Part shown: positions 36,913 through 45,648 of the stretch, in pieces
Numbering within the stretch: the first letter of the stretch is position 1
Layout: every line of letters starts with the position of its first letter
From: Clostridia bacterium
GTDB lineage: Bacteria > Bacillota > Clostridia > Christensenellales > Borkfalkiaceae
Length of the DNA: 64,000 bases
Assembly: GCA_021202395.1 (NCBI GenBank)
Contig: JAJQDC010000020.1
Span: 1 to 64,000, forward strand
Direction of reading: 5' to 3'
Notes under the pieces: model-generated
Database searches by the model: none
The model's input: only the letters and a program-made list of their open reading frames with translations
What the model was told of the DNA's origin: nothing
Program-made: the position numbers and the translations under genes

Positions 36913-36987
36913 TGGCAGGGGAGACGCGATTCGAACACGCAACCAGTGGTTTTGGAGACCATTACTCTACCGTTGAGCCACTCCCCT
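36913..36987 (-). tRNA. trnW: tRNA-Trp (anticodon CCA)
   Basis: Read on the minus strand the 75-base gene has a perfect seven-base acceptor stem (AGGGGAG/CTCCCCT), G discriminator and encoded CCA end. The D-arm is GCTCAACGGTAGAGT, the anticodon loop CTCCAAA with CCA at positions 34-36, and the T-arm contains GTTCGAATC. It has its own promoter. It is the only tRNA seen in the window. Confidence 0.97.
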
Positions 36988-37008
36988 AAAATAAAACCAA
37001 CGGATAAT

Positions 37009-37037
37009 ATTATATATTATTGTCTTTTGTTAGTCAA
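37009..37037 (-). promoter_or_regulatory. Sigma-A promoter of tRNA-Trp
   Basis: On the minus strand TTGACT (37032-37037) and a perfect TATAAT (37009-37014) are spaced by 17 bases, with a predicted leader of about 15 bases. Confidence 0.85.
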
Positions 37038-37057
37038 CTGATTTTGGAGTTAATCTT

Positions 37058-37864
37058 ATGAAAAAACTTTTTAAACTTGGAATTATAGGTTGCGGCTTTA
37101 TGGCGCAGTCAATACTCAAAGGGGTAGTCCTTTCTGATTTTTTAAGGGCTAAGCGTGTAGTGGTAAGCGACCGCGACGAGCAGGCTTTAGACAAAGCGGC
37201 AGACCTTGGCGTAAGGGGAACAGCTGACAACAGGTATGTAGCCGAAAACAGCGAATTTGTGTTAATCGCCGTAAAGCCCCAGCACTTTGAAGAAGTTGCC
37301 AGGGAGTTAGAAGGCGCCAATATAGAAAAAGTAATTTCTATTATGGCTGGCGTAAAGAAAGAAAAAATAAAAGCGCTGCTCGGCAGAAAAACCAAAGTTG
37401 CCCGCTGTATGCCCAACTTACCTTGTTCTATAGGCAGCGGCGTTATCGGCGTGGATATGTCTGACTACAACGACGATGTAACGGATACAGATTTTATCGG
37501 CAGCACTCTTAATTGCCTTGGTACGACTTTAAGCATAAGCGAAAGTAAGATGGATGCAGTAACGGGTATAAGCGGCAGCGGACCTGCATATGTATTTATG
37601 TTTATAGACAGCCTTATAGACGCAGGCGTAAAACAAGGACTTACCCGTAACGAAGCAACCGTGCTCGCCGTGCAGACAGTAGTAGGCAGTGCAGAAATGG
37701 TAAACGAAAGCGATACGCCCGTACCCGAACTTATAAAGCGGGTATGCAGCAAGGGCGGCACCACGATAGAAGCTGTAAAGGTATTAGAAGAAAACAACTT
37801 CCGCGGAATAATCGGCGAAGCGGTGTCTGCATGCACAAAACGTTCTAAAGAGCTTTCTGAATGA
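37058..37864 (+). CDS. proC: Pyrroline-5-carboxylate reductase
   Basis: ProC reduces pyrroline-5-carboxylate to proline with NAD(P)H. The Rossmann motif is LGIIGCGFMAQSILKG, VKPQHFEEV and RCMPNLPCSIGSG are family signatures, and the C-terminal catalytic region holds ISGSGPAYVFMF and CSKGGTTIEA. Length (268 residues) is normal. A TTGGAG site precedes the ATG. The stop overlaps the rnhA start (ATGA). The other proline genes (proA, proB) are not in this window. Confidence 0.96.
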   Translation: MKKLFKLGIIGCGFMAQSILKGVVLSDFLRAKRVVVSDRDEQALDKAADLGVRGTADNRYVAENSEFVLIAVKPQHFEEVARELEGANIEKVISIMAGVKKEKIKALLGRKTKVARCMPNLPCSIGSGVIGVDMSDYNDDVTDTDFIGSTLNCLGTTLSISESKMDAVTGISGSGPAYVFMFIDSLIDAGVKQGLTRNEATVLAVQTVVGSAEMVNESDTPVPELIKRVCSKGGTTIEAVKVLEENNFRGIIGEAVSACTKRSKELSE

Positions 37865-38304
37865 AACAGGTAATTTTATATACAGACGGAGCCTGTTCTG
37901 GTAATCCAGGAGTAGGCGGATGGGGTGCGGTACTTATTTACAACGGGCACGAAAAAAGAATATCGGGTGCAGAAGAGAGTACCACAAACAACCGTATGGA
38001 ACTCACTGCCGTTATAGAAGGATTAAAATGTCTTAACCAGCCGTGCTCCGTTCAGGTTTACAGCGATTCTGCCTATACGGTAAATGCCTTTGAAAAGGGG
38101 TGGATATACGGCTGGCGCAGTGCTGGCTGGGTAAAAGCCGATAAAAAAGCCGTACTTAACGCCGATTTGTGGCAGGAACTTCTGGTTTTGACTGATGTAC
38201 ACAAGGTTTCTTTTAACAAAGTAAAGGGACACGCCGATGACGAGTTTAACAACATATGCGACAAGCTTGCCACCGACGCTATAAAGAATTTTAAGAAAAA
38301 TTAA
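37861..38304 (+). CDS. rnhA: Ribonuclease HI
   Basis: RNase HI cleaves RNA in RNA-DNA hybrids. The four metal-binding acidic residues are visible: Asp in LYTDGACSGNPG, Glu in NNRMELTAVI, Asp in VYSDSAYTV, and Asp in HADDEFNNICD. The basic protrusion (GWRSAGWVKADKK) of the E. coli-type enzyme is present. At 147 residues it is a stand-alone catalytic domain, coupled to proC by a four-base overlap. Confidence 0.95.
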   Translation: MKQVILYTDGACSGNPGVGGWGAVLIYNGHEKRISGAEESTTNNRMELTAVIEGLKCLNQPCSVQVYSDSAYTVNAFEKGWIYGWRSAGWVKADKKAVLNADLWQELLVLTDVHKVSFNKVKGHADDEFNNICDKLATDAIKNFKKN

Positions 38305-38343
38305 TTAATTTTTCACAATTTAAATATAATATATGGTAATAAT

Positions 38344-39294
38344 ATGTATATGTTAAAAGAAAGTACCCGCGATACATTAAAACACGTTTTTAACGTTACT
38401 GCAACAGTGCTTATGTGCATTGCCGCAGGGTTTTTTATTGTATCCGGTCTGCTTTTTGATACATTGGAATTTATTAATACCAACCGCACGCTGCTTATAT
38501 CTCTTGCCATAGGCATTGTATTTATAATTATGCTGTGCGGGCTTATTTTTTATATTTTAGATTTATCTACGCTGTATAAAACAACATTCTGCCTTATTGT
38601 CTGTCTTTTTTTAATATCGGTCGTATTTTACTTTATCTGTTCCACAGGGTTTATAAAAAGGGTAACCGATATGGATTCTCTGCGGGAGATGATAGAAGAA
38701 ACCGGTGCGTGGGCTGTATGGGTATTTATATTGGTACAATTTTTGCAGGTGGTGGCTCTGCCTATCCCGAGCACGATAACGGTAATGGCAGGCACTGCGC
38801 TGTTTGGCCCGCTTTTGTGTTCTCTGTACAGTTTTATCGGTATTTTTATCGGTTCGGTTGTCGCCTTTGCGATAGGTAGATGGCTCGGCTACAGGGTGGT
38901 AAGCTGGATAGTCGGCAAAGAAGAGCTTGACAAGTGGCTTAAAAAGCTGAAAGGTAAAGATTATCTTTTGCTTTCTATAATGTTCCTGCTGCCGCTTTTT
39001 CCCGATGATTTGCTGTGTTTTGTTGCAGGGCTGTCTACAATGACGTGGCCGTACTTTCTTATAATGATCTTTATTACACGGGCAATATCCATAACGTTGT
39101 CGGCATACTCGTTTGAAACAATTCCGTTCAATACGTGGTGGGGGCTGTTGTGCTGGGCGTTAATCATAGCGGCGGTAATTGCGTTGTTTGTTGTTGTATG
39201 CAAGTATTCAGACCAGATAGATAAGTTTATAAAAAACAAATTGGGGCTTAACGTAAAACGCAAAAAAAAGAATGATAAAAACAAAAAACTGTAA
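38344..39294 (+). CDS. VTT-domain (TVP38/TMEM64, DedA-like) membrane protein
   Basis: The 316-residue protein has three N-terminal helices (to about residue 100). A VTT/SNARE-associated core follows with the re-entrant motif VVALPIPSTITVMAGTALFG and the GRWLGYRVV segment, then a Lys-rich cytoplasmic tail (KRKKKNDKNKK). DedA/TVP38 relatives move polyprenyl phosphates or other lipids across membranes, but the substrate here is unknown. No ribosome site is visible before the ATG. TATAAT at 38325-38330 lies 13 bases upstream, without a clear -35. Confidence 0.85.
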   Translation: MYMLKESTRDTLKHVFNVTATVLMCIAAGFFIVSGLLFDTLEFINTNRTLLISLAIGIVFIIMLCGLIFYILDLSTLYKTTFCLIVCLFLISVVFYFICSTGFIKRVTDMDSLREMIEETGAWAVWVFILVQFLQVVALPIPSTITVMAGTALFGPLLCSLYSFIGIFIGSVVAFAIGRWLGYRVVSWIVGKEELDKWLKKLKGKDYLLLSIMFLLPLFPDDLLCFVAGLSTMTWPYFLIMIFITRAISITLSAYSFETIPFNTWWGLLCWALIIAAVIALFVVVCKYSDQIDKFIKNKLGLNVKRKKKNDKNKKL

Positions 39295-39305
39295 ATGTAT
39301 AAAAC

Positions 39306-39341
39306 CATACGGCAGGCGGCAGCCTGCCGTATGATTTTATT
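39306..39341 (+). terminator. Intrinsic terminator after the VTT-domain gene
   Basis: CATACGGCAGGC (39306-39317) and GCCTGCCGTATG (39322-39333) form a perfect twelve-base stem around GGCA, followed by ATTTTATT. Confidence 0.85.
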
Positions 39342-39375
39342 ATAATAGTATTTAATAATGTATTAGAAAATTTAT

Positions 39376-39393
39376 TTGATAATTCTTTATCAA
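39376..39393. promoter_or_regulatory. Rex-like palindrome upstream of the decarboxylase operon
   Basis: TTGATAA-TTCT-TTATCAA is a perfect 7-4-7 inverted repeat, 15 bases upstream of the -35. A lone TTGATAA half-site (39427-39433) overlaps the -10 region. The 18-base architecture equals that of Rex operators (TTGTTAA-N4-TTAACAA type) with one base changed per half. Rex control by NADH/NAD+ is an inference. Confidence 0.45.
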
Positions 39394-39408
39394 TATGTCT
39401 TTATTGTG

Positions 39409-39437
39409 TTGATTTTTTGTATGGTTTTTGATAAAAT
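39409..39437 (+). promoter_or_regulatory. Sigma-A promoter of the decarboxylase operon
   Basis: TTGATT (39409-39414) and TAAAAT (39432-39437) are spaced by 17 bases. AGGAG follows ahead of the ATG at 39473. Confidence 0.65.
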
Positions 39438-39472
39438 GATATATGTAGGAAATTTGGCAATAGGAGATTTTT

Positions 39473-40846
39473 ATGGATAAAATCCAACAACTGCACGAGC
39501 GGAAAGAAAAGTTGATGCTTGCCGGTAAGTCCGTAAGGGAAGATATATCTTTGCTTACAGACGAAGGCAGCTTCGTAGAGCTTTCTGCCTTCAGTTTTTC
39601 CAGAAATGAATTTTATGGCGATGAAGCACAGGGAGAAGGGGTTGTAACAGGTTTTGCAACTATAGACGGTTACCCTTACTACATTGCCGTTATTAACCCT
39701 CAGGTTATGCAGGGCGGCGTAAGCAAAGCTATGTGCGATAAAATTTTTAAATGTCTTGACGCTGCCGAAAAGAACGACGCACCCGTAATTTATCTTTTGC
39801 ACTCTAAAGGCGTGCAGATAGGCGAAGGGGTAAACGTGTTGGAAGGGCTTGCTAAGCTTATTTTAAAAGCCGTACAGCTTAAAGGTTCCGTTACGCAGTA
39901 CGCGGTAATAAACGGCGAAGTGTACGGTCAGCTTGCCGTATTGGTTGCAGCCTGCGACTTTACTTTCTTTATAAAAGAAAAAGGTCTGCTTGCGGCAAAC
40001 AGCCCGCTTGTTATTTCGGCAAAGAGCGGCGTAAACCTTTCTGCAAAGGAAGTAGGTTCGGCAGAAGCGTTAGAAAAAGCCAATATCGCTGCGTTTATTG
40101 CAGAAAATCTTTCTGAAGTAAAGGAGGCGATAGCAAAAATTACCGACCTTCTTGCAGTTAAATTTGCAGACAGCGGCGATATGAACACCGTTCTGGCTCA
40201 GCTAAATGCAGAAATTACGGCAGAAAACCTTACAGAAGTTTTTGATGCAGACAGTTTTATAGAAGTAGGCGCACCCTATTCTTCAGACGTAAAGTGCATT
40301 TTAGGCAGGATAGGCGGAATTACTGCGGCAGCGGTTATCTTTAATAAGGAAGGCGGCGTAAAGCTTAACGTGCGCAACGTAAGAAAGATTAAAGATTTTG
40401 CAGAATTTGCCTGCTGCAACGGGCTGCCTTTTGTAACGTTTGTAGATTGCCTTGGTTTGTGCCCCTGCCTTGATAACAACAACAGCCTTGTGCTTAAAGA
40501 AGTTACAGAACTGGTAAATGTTTTAGATTGTCTTGATTCTAAAGTTGCCGTAGTAACCGGCAAGGCAGTAGGGCTTGGCTTTACGCTTTTTGCAGCAAAG
40601 AGTATGGGCTACGACTGTTCGTTTGCATTTGCAAATGCGCAGATTGCACTGTTTGACGGTGCTCAGGGTGCAGAGATAGAATTTGCAGATGAAAAATCTG
40701 CAGATAAATCTGCTCTTGCGCAAAGATATTCAGAAGAAAATGCCGACCCTGTAAATGCCGCAAAGAACGGCTATATAGATAACATTATAGAGCCTGCTTT
40801 TGTAAAACAATACCTTGCCGCATCGCTGCAGATGCTTTTAAAGTGA
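39473..40846 (+). CDS. Diverged acyl-CoA carboxyltransferase (MmdA/PccB-like) subunit of a Na+ pump operon
   Basis: The 457-residue protein has the two crotonase-like lobes of biotin-dependent carboxyltransferases (N-lobe start LHERKEKLMLAGKSVRED; C-lobe GKAVGLGFTLFAAKSMGYD, ANAQIALFDGAQGAEI). It is shorter than usual MmdA (about 510). The glycine-rich N-lobe oxyanion loop (normally GPCAGGA) reads INGEVYGQLAV. It opens an operon with OadG-, biotin-carrier-, OadB- and OadA-like genes, so it probably moves the carboxyl group between an acyl-CoA and carrier biotin. The acyl-CoA is unknown, and loss of the glycine loop makes activity uncertain. Confidence 0.75.
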   Translation: MDKIQQLHERKEKLMLAGKSVREDISLLTDEGSFVELSAFSFSRNEFYGDEAQGEGVVTGFATIDGYPYYIAVINPQVMQGGVSKAMCDKIFKCLDAAEKNDAPVIYLLHSKGVQIGEGVNVLEGLAKLILKAVQLKGSVTQYAVINGEVYGQLAVLVAACDFTFFIKEKGLLAANSPLVISAKSGVNLSAKEVGSAEALEKANIAAFIAENLSEVKEAIAKITDLLAVKFADSGDMNTVLAQLNAEITAENLTEVFDADSFIEVGAPYSSDVKCILGRIGGITAAAVIFNKEGGVKLNVRNVRKIKDFAEFACCNGLPFVTFVDCLGLCPCLDNNNSLVLKEVTELVNVLDCLDSKVAVVTGKAVGLGFTLFAAKSMGYDCSFAFANAQIALFDGAQGAEIEFADEKSADKSALAQRYSEENADPVNAAKNGYIDNIIEPAFVKQYLAASLQMLLK

Positions 40847-40854
40847 GGTGAATA

Positions 40855-41244
40855 ATGGGTTCACTGTTACTCAGCATCGTACAAAATTTAGATGATAACA
40901 ACTGGTATTTTGACAATAAAGCAGAATCTTTTATTTACGCAGGTATAGGTATTCTGGTTGTATTTGCAGGGATACTTATTCTTATCGGCGTAATATCGCT
41001 TTTAGGCTTTATATTTAAAAAGCTTGACGAAAAGGGCGTTTTAAACAGAAAAACCAAAAAGAGCAAAAAGAAAGCAGAGCAGGCAGCCGCCGCTTCAGAA
41101 GCGGTGCAGCAACAGCCCGCAGAGGCAGCGTCAGATGAAATACCCGACGAAGTGAAAGTTGCAATAATGGCTGCGATAATGGCTTATTATCAGACGGAAC
41201 AACCCAAATGTGAGTTTACCGTAAAACGGATAAAAAGAATTTAA
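40855..41244 (+). CDS. OadG-like small subunit of a Na+-translocating decarboxylase
   Basis: A 129-residue protein with one strong transmembrane helix (GIGILVVFAGILILIGVISLLGF), then a charged and Ala/Gln-rich stretch and a short C-terminal alpha region (DEVKVAIMAAIMAYYQ). This is the layout of OadG/MmdD subunits, which stabilise the decarboxylase complex at the membrane. GTGAGGTG precedes the ATG, eight bases after the carboxyltransferase gene. Sequence identity is low in this family, so the call rests on layout and position. Confidence 0.8.
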   Translation: MGSLLLSIVQNLDDNNWYFDNKAESFIYAGIGILVVFAGILILIGVISLLGFIFKKLDEKGVLNRKTKKSKKKAEQAAAASEAVQQQPAEAASDEIPDEVKVAIMAAIMAYYQTEQPKCEFTVKRIKRI

Positions 41245-41263
41245 AGGAGTATAATCAGTTTTT

Positions 41264-41632
41264 ATGCGTAATTTTATAGTTACTATTGACGGTAAAAGTT
41301 ATTCGGTAGGCGTAGAAGAAACAACATCTTCCGACGGCGCAGTTGCGCCCGTTGTAACAAGCGTAGCGCCCAAGGCGGCGGCACCTGCCCCCAAGGCAGA
41401 ACCTGTTGCTGCGCCCGCAAACGGTGAAAAAGTTCTTTCGCCCTTCCCCGGACTTATAAAAAATATTCTTGTAGAAAGCGGTTCGCAGGTAAAAAAGAAC
41501 CAGCCCATAGTTGTTCTTGAAGCAATGAAGATGGATAACGACATTACCGCTCCCTGCGACGGAACGGTTACAATATCGGTAAGCAAAGGCGCCAATGTAG
41601 AAACGGGAGCCGTTCTTGCAGTAATAAGCTGA
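41264..41632 (+). CDS. Biotin carrier protein (gamma-type) of the Na+ pump
   Basis: The 122-residue protein has a short N-terminal domain, an Ala/Pro-rich flexible linker (about residues 30-52) and a biotinyl domain with the attachment lysine in LEAMKMDN. The carrier arm takes CO2 from the carboxyltransferases to the membrane beta subunit. It lies between the OadG-like and OadB genes with an AAAGGAG site. Biotin is attached post-translationally by a ligase not encoded here. Confidence 0.92.
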   Translation: MRNFIVTIDGKSYSVGVEETTSSDGAVAPVVTSVAPKAAAPAPKAEPVAAPANGEKVLSPFPGLIKNILVESGSQVKKNQPIVVLEAMKMDNDITAPCDGTVTISVSKGANVETGAVLAVIS

Positions 41633-41646
41633 TCGGAGGATAACTG

Positions 41647-42897
41647 ATGCAAAGCGGTTTACTTGCAGTAGACATCGGTGAAATATTTATAAACTTGTTC
41701 AATAGCATGGGGTTTACAAACGGTGAGTGGCAGAACTATGTAATGCTTCTTATATCGTTTGTGCTTATGTACCTGGCTATTGTTAAAAAGTTTGAACCGC
41801 TTTTACTGCTTCCTATAGCGTTTGGTATGTTTCTTATGAATATTCCCGGCGCAGATGAAGTTTTATGGGGTACATATCCTGACCCTGATGTTCACGATTA
41901 CGACACGGTAGAAAACAGGGGACTTTTATGGTACCTGTATTTCGGCGTAGATAAGGTAATTTACCCGCCCCTTATTTTCCTTGGGATAGGCGCAATGACC
42001 GATTTCGGCCCGTTAATAGCCAACCCCAAGAGTATGCTTATAGGTGCGGGTGCACAGCTCGGTATTTTTGTTGCGTTTATACTTGCGGTATTCCTTGGGT
42101 TTTCCGTTGCGGAAGCAGCGTCTATCGCAATCATCGGCGGTGCGGATGGCCCTACGGCAATATACGTAACGTCGCAGCTCGCTGACGATTTTATACCGAT
42201 GATAGCCATTGCGGCATATTCCTATATGGCGCTTATACCGGTAATACAAAAGCCTATTATGCGCGCTATGACCACCAAAAAAGAGCGCACTATAAAAATG
42301 AAACAGCTCCGCAAGGTAAGCAAGCTTGAAAAAGTTTTGTTCCCGCTTATCGTTACGCTTGTAGTAGGTATTATATTGCCTTCTTCTATAGCGCTTTTGG
42401 GTATGCTTATGCTTGGCAACCTGTTCAGGGAATCGGGCGTGGTAGACAGACTTTCTACCCAGGCGCAGAACGGCTTGATGAATACAATTACAATATTCCT
42501 TGGAATATCTGTAGGCTGCAAAGCAACTGGGGAATTGTTTCTTTCGGTAGATACTTTACTTATAATAGTAATCGGCTTGCTTGCGTTTGTAATAGGTACT
42601 ATTGGCGGCTTGCTTGTTGCTAAAATTATGTGCGTTGCTACACATGGCAAAGTTAACCCGCTTATAGGTTCGGCAGGCGTTTCGGCTGTGCCAATGGCGG
42701 CACGAATATCAGAAGACGTCGGGCGGGAGTACGACCCGCAGAACCATTTGCTTATGCATGCAATGGGGCCCAACGTGGCGGGCGTTATAGCTTCGTCTAT
42801 TGCCGCAGGTATATTGCTTGCCTGCTTCAGCGGATATGCAGACGGTACTGCGGTTGCAGAAGCCGTTCAGTCGGCTGTATCGGCTGTAATGGCATAA
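41647..42897 (+). CDS. oadB: Na+-translocating decarboxylase beta subunit
   Basis: The 416-residue integral membrane protein couples decarboxylation of carboxybiotin to outward Na+ transport. Conserved regions include FLGIGAMTDFGPLIANP, the Na+/carboxybiotin site IGGADGPTAIYVTSQLA, and GSAGVSAVPMAARISEDVG. It is somewhat longer than the roughly 375-residue norm because of the N-terminal helices and a loop (YPDPDVHDYDTVENRG). CGGAGGA precedes the ATG. It forms the ion channel of the five-gene system. Confidence 0.95.
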   Translation: MQSGLLAVDIGEIFINLFNSMGFTNGEWQNYVMLLISFVLMYLAIVKKFEPLLLLPIAFGMFLMNIPGADEVLWGTYPDPDVHDYDTVENRGLLWYLYFGVDKVIYPPLIFLGIGAMTDFGPLIANPKSMLIGAGAQLGIFVAFILAVFLGFSVAEAASIAIIGGADGPTAIYVTSQLADDFIPMIAIAAYSYMALIPVIQKPIMRAMTTKKERTIKMKQLRKVSKLEKVLFPLIVTLVVGIILPSSIALLGMLMLGNLFRESGVVDRLSTQAQNGLMNTITIFLGISVGCKATGELFLSVDTLLIIVIGLLAFVIGTIGGLLVAKIMCVATHGKVNPLIGSAGVSAVPMAARISEDVGREYDPQNHLLMHAMGPNVAGVIASSIAAGILLACFSGYADGTAVAEAVQSAVSAVMA

Positions 42898-42913
42898 TTT
42901 CAGGAGAAAGATA

Positions 42914-44356
42914 ATGTCAGAAAATAAAGAAGTAAAAACAAAAAAAGTTTATATTACTGATACCATTTTGCGTGATGCGCACCAGTCTCTTGCCGCTACA
43001 AGAATGAAGTGGGAAGAGATGGAACCCGTTTTAGCCCAGCTTGACGATATTGGTTACTATTCTTTGGAAGCATGGGGCGGCGCAACGTTTGATACCTGTC
43101 TTCGTTACCTTAACGAAGACCCCTGGGACAGATTAAGAAATTTAAAAAAGTACCTTAAAAAGACGCCTATACAGATGCTTTTACGCGGGCAAAACCTTTT
43201 AGGTTACAGGCACTATGCCGACGACGTGGTGGAAAAATTTGTAGATAAAGCCATAGAAAACGGCATTGGCGTAATAAGGGTTTTTGACGCCCTTAACGAT
43301 CCCCGTAATCTTGAAACATCTATGAAGGCTATAAAAAAGTATGGTCAGGGTAAATGTGTATGTGAAGCGGCGATTTCTTATACAACCAGCCCCGTACATA
43401 CCACCGAATACTTTGTAAAGCTTGCAAAACAGTTTGAAGATATGGGTGCCGATAACATCTGCATAAAGGATATGGCAAACCTTTTGCTGCCTTTTACTGC
43501 ATATGATGTGGTAAGCCAGATAAAAGCAGAACTGCGCCCCGAAACAAAGGTGCATATACACACGCACAATACAACGGGTACCGGCGATATGATAAACCTT
43601 ATGTCCGTTAAAGCGGGTGCCGATATTATAGACTGTGCTCTTTCGCCTTTGGGCAACGGTACTTCTAACCCCGCGACAGAGCCTATGGTGGCAACCCTTA
43701 AGGGCACTGAGTACGATACGGGCATCGATATAAATAAGCTTCTTCCCATAATACAGCATTTTAACGGCGTGGCCGCGCGGTTAGAAAAAGACGGCTTCCT
43801 TAACGCAAGGGTAAGAAAGATTGATATAAACACCCTGTTATACCAGGTTCCCGGCGGTATGCTCTCTAACCTTATCAGCCAGCTAAAATCTGCCGGTAAA
43901 GAAGATAAGCTTATGGAATGCCTTGCCGAAGTTCCCGTAGTAAGAAAAGACTGCGGGTATCCTCCGCTGGTAACCCCCACAAGCCAGATTGTGGGCACGC
44001 AGGCTGTATGGAACGTTTTAATGGGAAGGTACAAGACCATTACTGCACAGTATAAAGATCTTATTTTGGGTAAATACGGTGCCGTTGCAGGCGAAGTAAA
44101 TCCTGAAATAAAGGCTATGTGTACCAAAAACGGAGAGCAGGTTATAACCTGCCGCCCTGCAGACTTGTTATCTGACGAAATGGATAAACTTACGCAGGAA
44201 GTAAATGACGCCGGTTATTACACCAAGGAAGAAGATGTGTTAAGCTACGCGCTGTTCCCCGAAGTTTCTACCAATTACTTTAAATGGCGTGCTGCGCGCG
44301 ACAGCGGTGTAGATAAAGATATGGCGGCAAACCCCGACAAGGTTTATCCCGTATAA
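42914..44356 (+). CDS. oadA: Oxaloacetate decarboxylase / pyruvate carboxylase subunit B-type carboxyltransferase
   Basis: A 480-residue TIM-barrel carboxyltransferase (TDTILRDAHQSLAATRM; SLEAWGGATFDTCLRYL; ICIKDMANLL with the carbamylated lysine; HIHTHNTTGTG zinc ligands). It lacks a C-terminal biotinyl domain, so it uses the separate carrier. It transfers carboxyl between oxaloacetate/pyruvate and biotin. Having this 5S-type enzyme and an MmdA-like 12S-type enzyme in one operon allows either oxaloacetate decarboxylation or transcarboxylation. A terminator-like hairpin follows. Confidence 0.93.
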   Translation: MSENKEVKTKKVYITDTILRDAHQSLAATRMKWEEMEPVLAQLDDIGYYSLEAWGGATFDTCLRYLNEDPWDRLRNLKKYLKKTPIQMLLRGQNLLGYRHYADDVVEKFVDKAIENGIGVIRVFDALNDPRNLETSMKAIKKYGQGKCVCEAAISYTTSPVHTTEYFVKLAKQFEDMGADNICIKDMANLLLPFTAYDVVSQIKAELRPETKVHIHTHNTTGTGDMINLMSVKAGADIIDCALSPLGNGTSNPATEPMVATLKGTEYDTGIDINKLLPIIQHFNGVAARLEKDGFLNARVRKIDINTLLYQVPGGMLSNLISQLKSAGKEDKLMECLAEVPVVRKDCGYPPLVTPTSQIVGTQAVWNVLMGRYKTITAQYKDLILGKYGAVAGEVNPEIKAMCTKNGEQVITCRPADLLSDEMDKLTQEVNDAGYYTKEEDVLSYALFPEVSTNYFKWRAARDSGVDKDMAANPDKVYPV

Positions 44357-44371
44357 AATAATAAAGAGATT

Positions 44372-44398
44372 GCGGGCGGGTTATTCCCGTCCGCTTTT
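44372..44398 (+). terminator. Hairpin terminator after the decarboxylase operon
   Basis: GCGGGCGGG and CCCGTCCGC pair around TTATT (one G-T pair), followed by only TTTT. It lies between oadA and the flavoprotein gene and overlaps the ORF-track start of the latter, so readthrough is likely. Confidence 0.65.
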
Positions 44399-44405
44399 AA
44401 GGTTT

Positions 44406-45629
44406 ATGAAGGTAGCGGTAATAGGAGCAGGCGCTTCAGGTTTAATGGCGGCATGGGCTGCCGCAAAAAACGGCAACGAAGTAACTGTTTTTGAACGCAA
44501 CGAAAAGTGCGGCAAAAAAATTTATATCACGGGCAAGGGAAGGTGCAACCTTACAAACGACTGCACGCCCGAAGTCTTTTTGCAAAACGTGGTAAACAAC
44601 GCACGTTTTTTAACGGGTGCAATTTACTCTTTTACGCCGCAGGACACAATTTCTTTTTTTGAAGAAGGCGGCCTTAAACTTAAAAAGGAAAGGGGAGCGA
44701 GAATATTTCCTGAAAGCGACAAGGCAAGCGACGTTACTGCAACGTTAGAAAAATATTGCAAAAGATACGGAGTTGTATTTAAATTTAACGAAAAAGTAAA
44801 CAGTTTAACAGCTTTGCAGGGTACTATGTCTGGCATAATAACAGACAAATCGCTATATTATTTTGACAAGGTTTTGGTTTGTACCGGCGGAGTAAGCTAT
44901 CCTTCTACAGGCTCAACGGGCGACGGTTATATTTTTGCGCAAGATACTGGGCATACGGTAAAGCCAGCCGTGCCCGCCCTTTGCGGACTTAACATAAAAG
45001 GTTCTTTTTATAAAGAAATGCAGGGGCTGTCCCTTAAAAACGTAAGGCTTACCGTCTATGACGGAAGTAAACTTATTACAAGCCTTTTCGGTGAAATGCA
45101 GTTTACCCATTTTGGCATATCGGGTCCGCTTGTTTTAACAGTATCAAGCTATATAAACAGGTCAGATTTAAAAAATATAAAGCTTGTTCTTGACCTTAAA
45201 CCTGCACTTACCGAAGAACAGCTTGATAAGCGCCTTTTGCGTGATTTTGAAGAGTTTTCAAATAAAACAATAAGCAACTGCCTTAAAGCTTTGCTGCCTT
45301 CTGCCATGATAAGCGAAGTGCTTTTACGCAGCGGTGTTCCTGCGGATAAAAAAGTAAACGTTGTTACCAAGACAGAAAGGGTAAGGCTGTTGACAATTAT
45401 AAAAAATTTTGATATGCTTGTAGCGTCGCTCCGCGGTTTTGATGAAGCCATTATAACGAGCGGCGGTGTAGACGTAAAGCAGGTTAACCCAAAAACAATG
45501 GAAAGCAAGATTGTTAAAGGGCTGTATTTTTGCGGCGAAGTGCTTGATGTAGACGCTTTAACGGGCGGTTTTAATTTACAGATTGCATTTTGCACGGGCT
45601 ACGCCGCAGGAAGATCCATAAAAGAATAA
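44406..45629 (+). CDS. HI0933/YhiN-family flavoprotein (NAD(P)/FAD-dependent oxidoreductase)
   Basis: The protein starts KVAVIGAGASGLMAAWAAA, an FAD dinucleotide fold, followed by CGKKIYITGKGRCNLTN, the YhiN/HI0933 signature. CTGGVSYPSTGSTGDGY and GLYFCGEVLDVDALTGGFNLQIAF complete the family. The ORF track begins inside the terminator hairpin at 44370. The ATG at 44406 gives 407 residues and the true N-terminal strand. The physiological reaction is unknown. It heads a group with aroH-cmk, plsC and ispH-S1, a usual Clostridia order. Confidence 0.92.
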   Translation: MKVAVIGAGASGLMAAWAAAKNGNEVTVFERNEKCGKKIYITGKGRCNLTNDCTPEVFLQNVVNNARFLTGAIYSFTPQDTISFFEEGGLKLKKERGARIFPESDKASDVTATLEKYCKRYGVVFKFNEKVNSLTALQGTMSGIITDKSLYYFDKVLVCTGGVSYPSTGSTGDGYIFAQDTGHTVKPAVPALCGLNIKGSFYKEMQGLSLKNVRLTVYDGSKLITSLFGEMQFTHFGISGPLVLTVSSYINRSDLKNIKLVLDLKPALTEEQLDKRLLRDFEEFSNKTISNCLKALLPSAMISEVLLRSGVPADKKVNVVTKTERVRLLTIIKNFDMLVASLRGFDEAIITSGGVDVKQVNPKTMESKIVKGLYFCGEVLDVDALTGGFNLQIAFCTGYAAGRSIKE

Positions 45630-45648
45630 AATATAAGAGGAAAAACAG

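Noticed and set aside
36697-36942. 81-residue minus-strand ORF between the MATE gene and tRNA-Trp
   Set aside because: It runs through the two terminator hairpins and into the tRNA 3' end and has no ribosome site.
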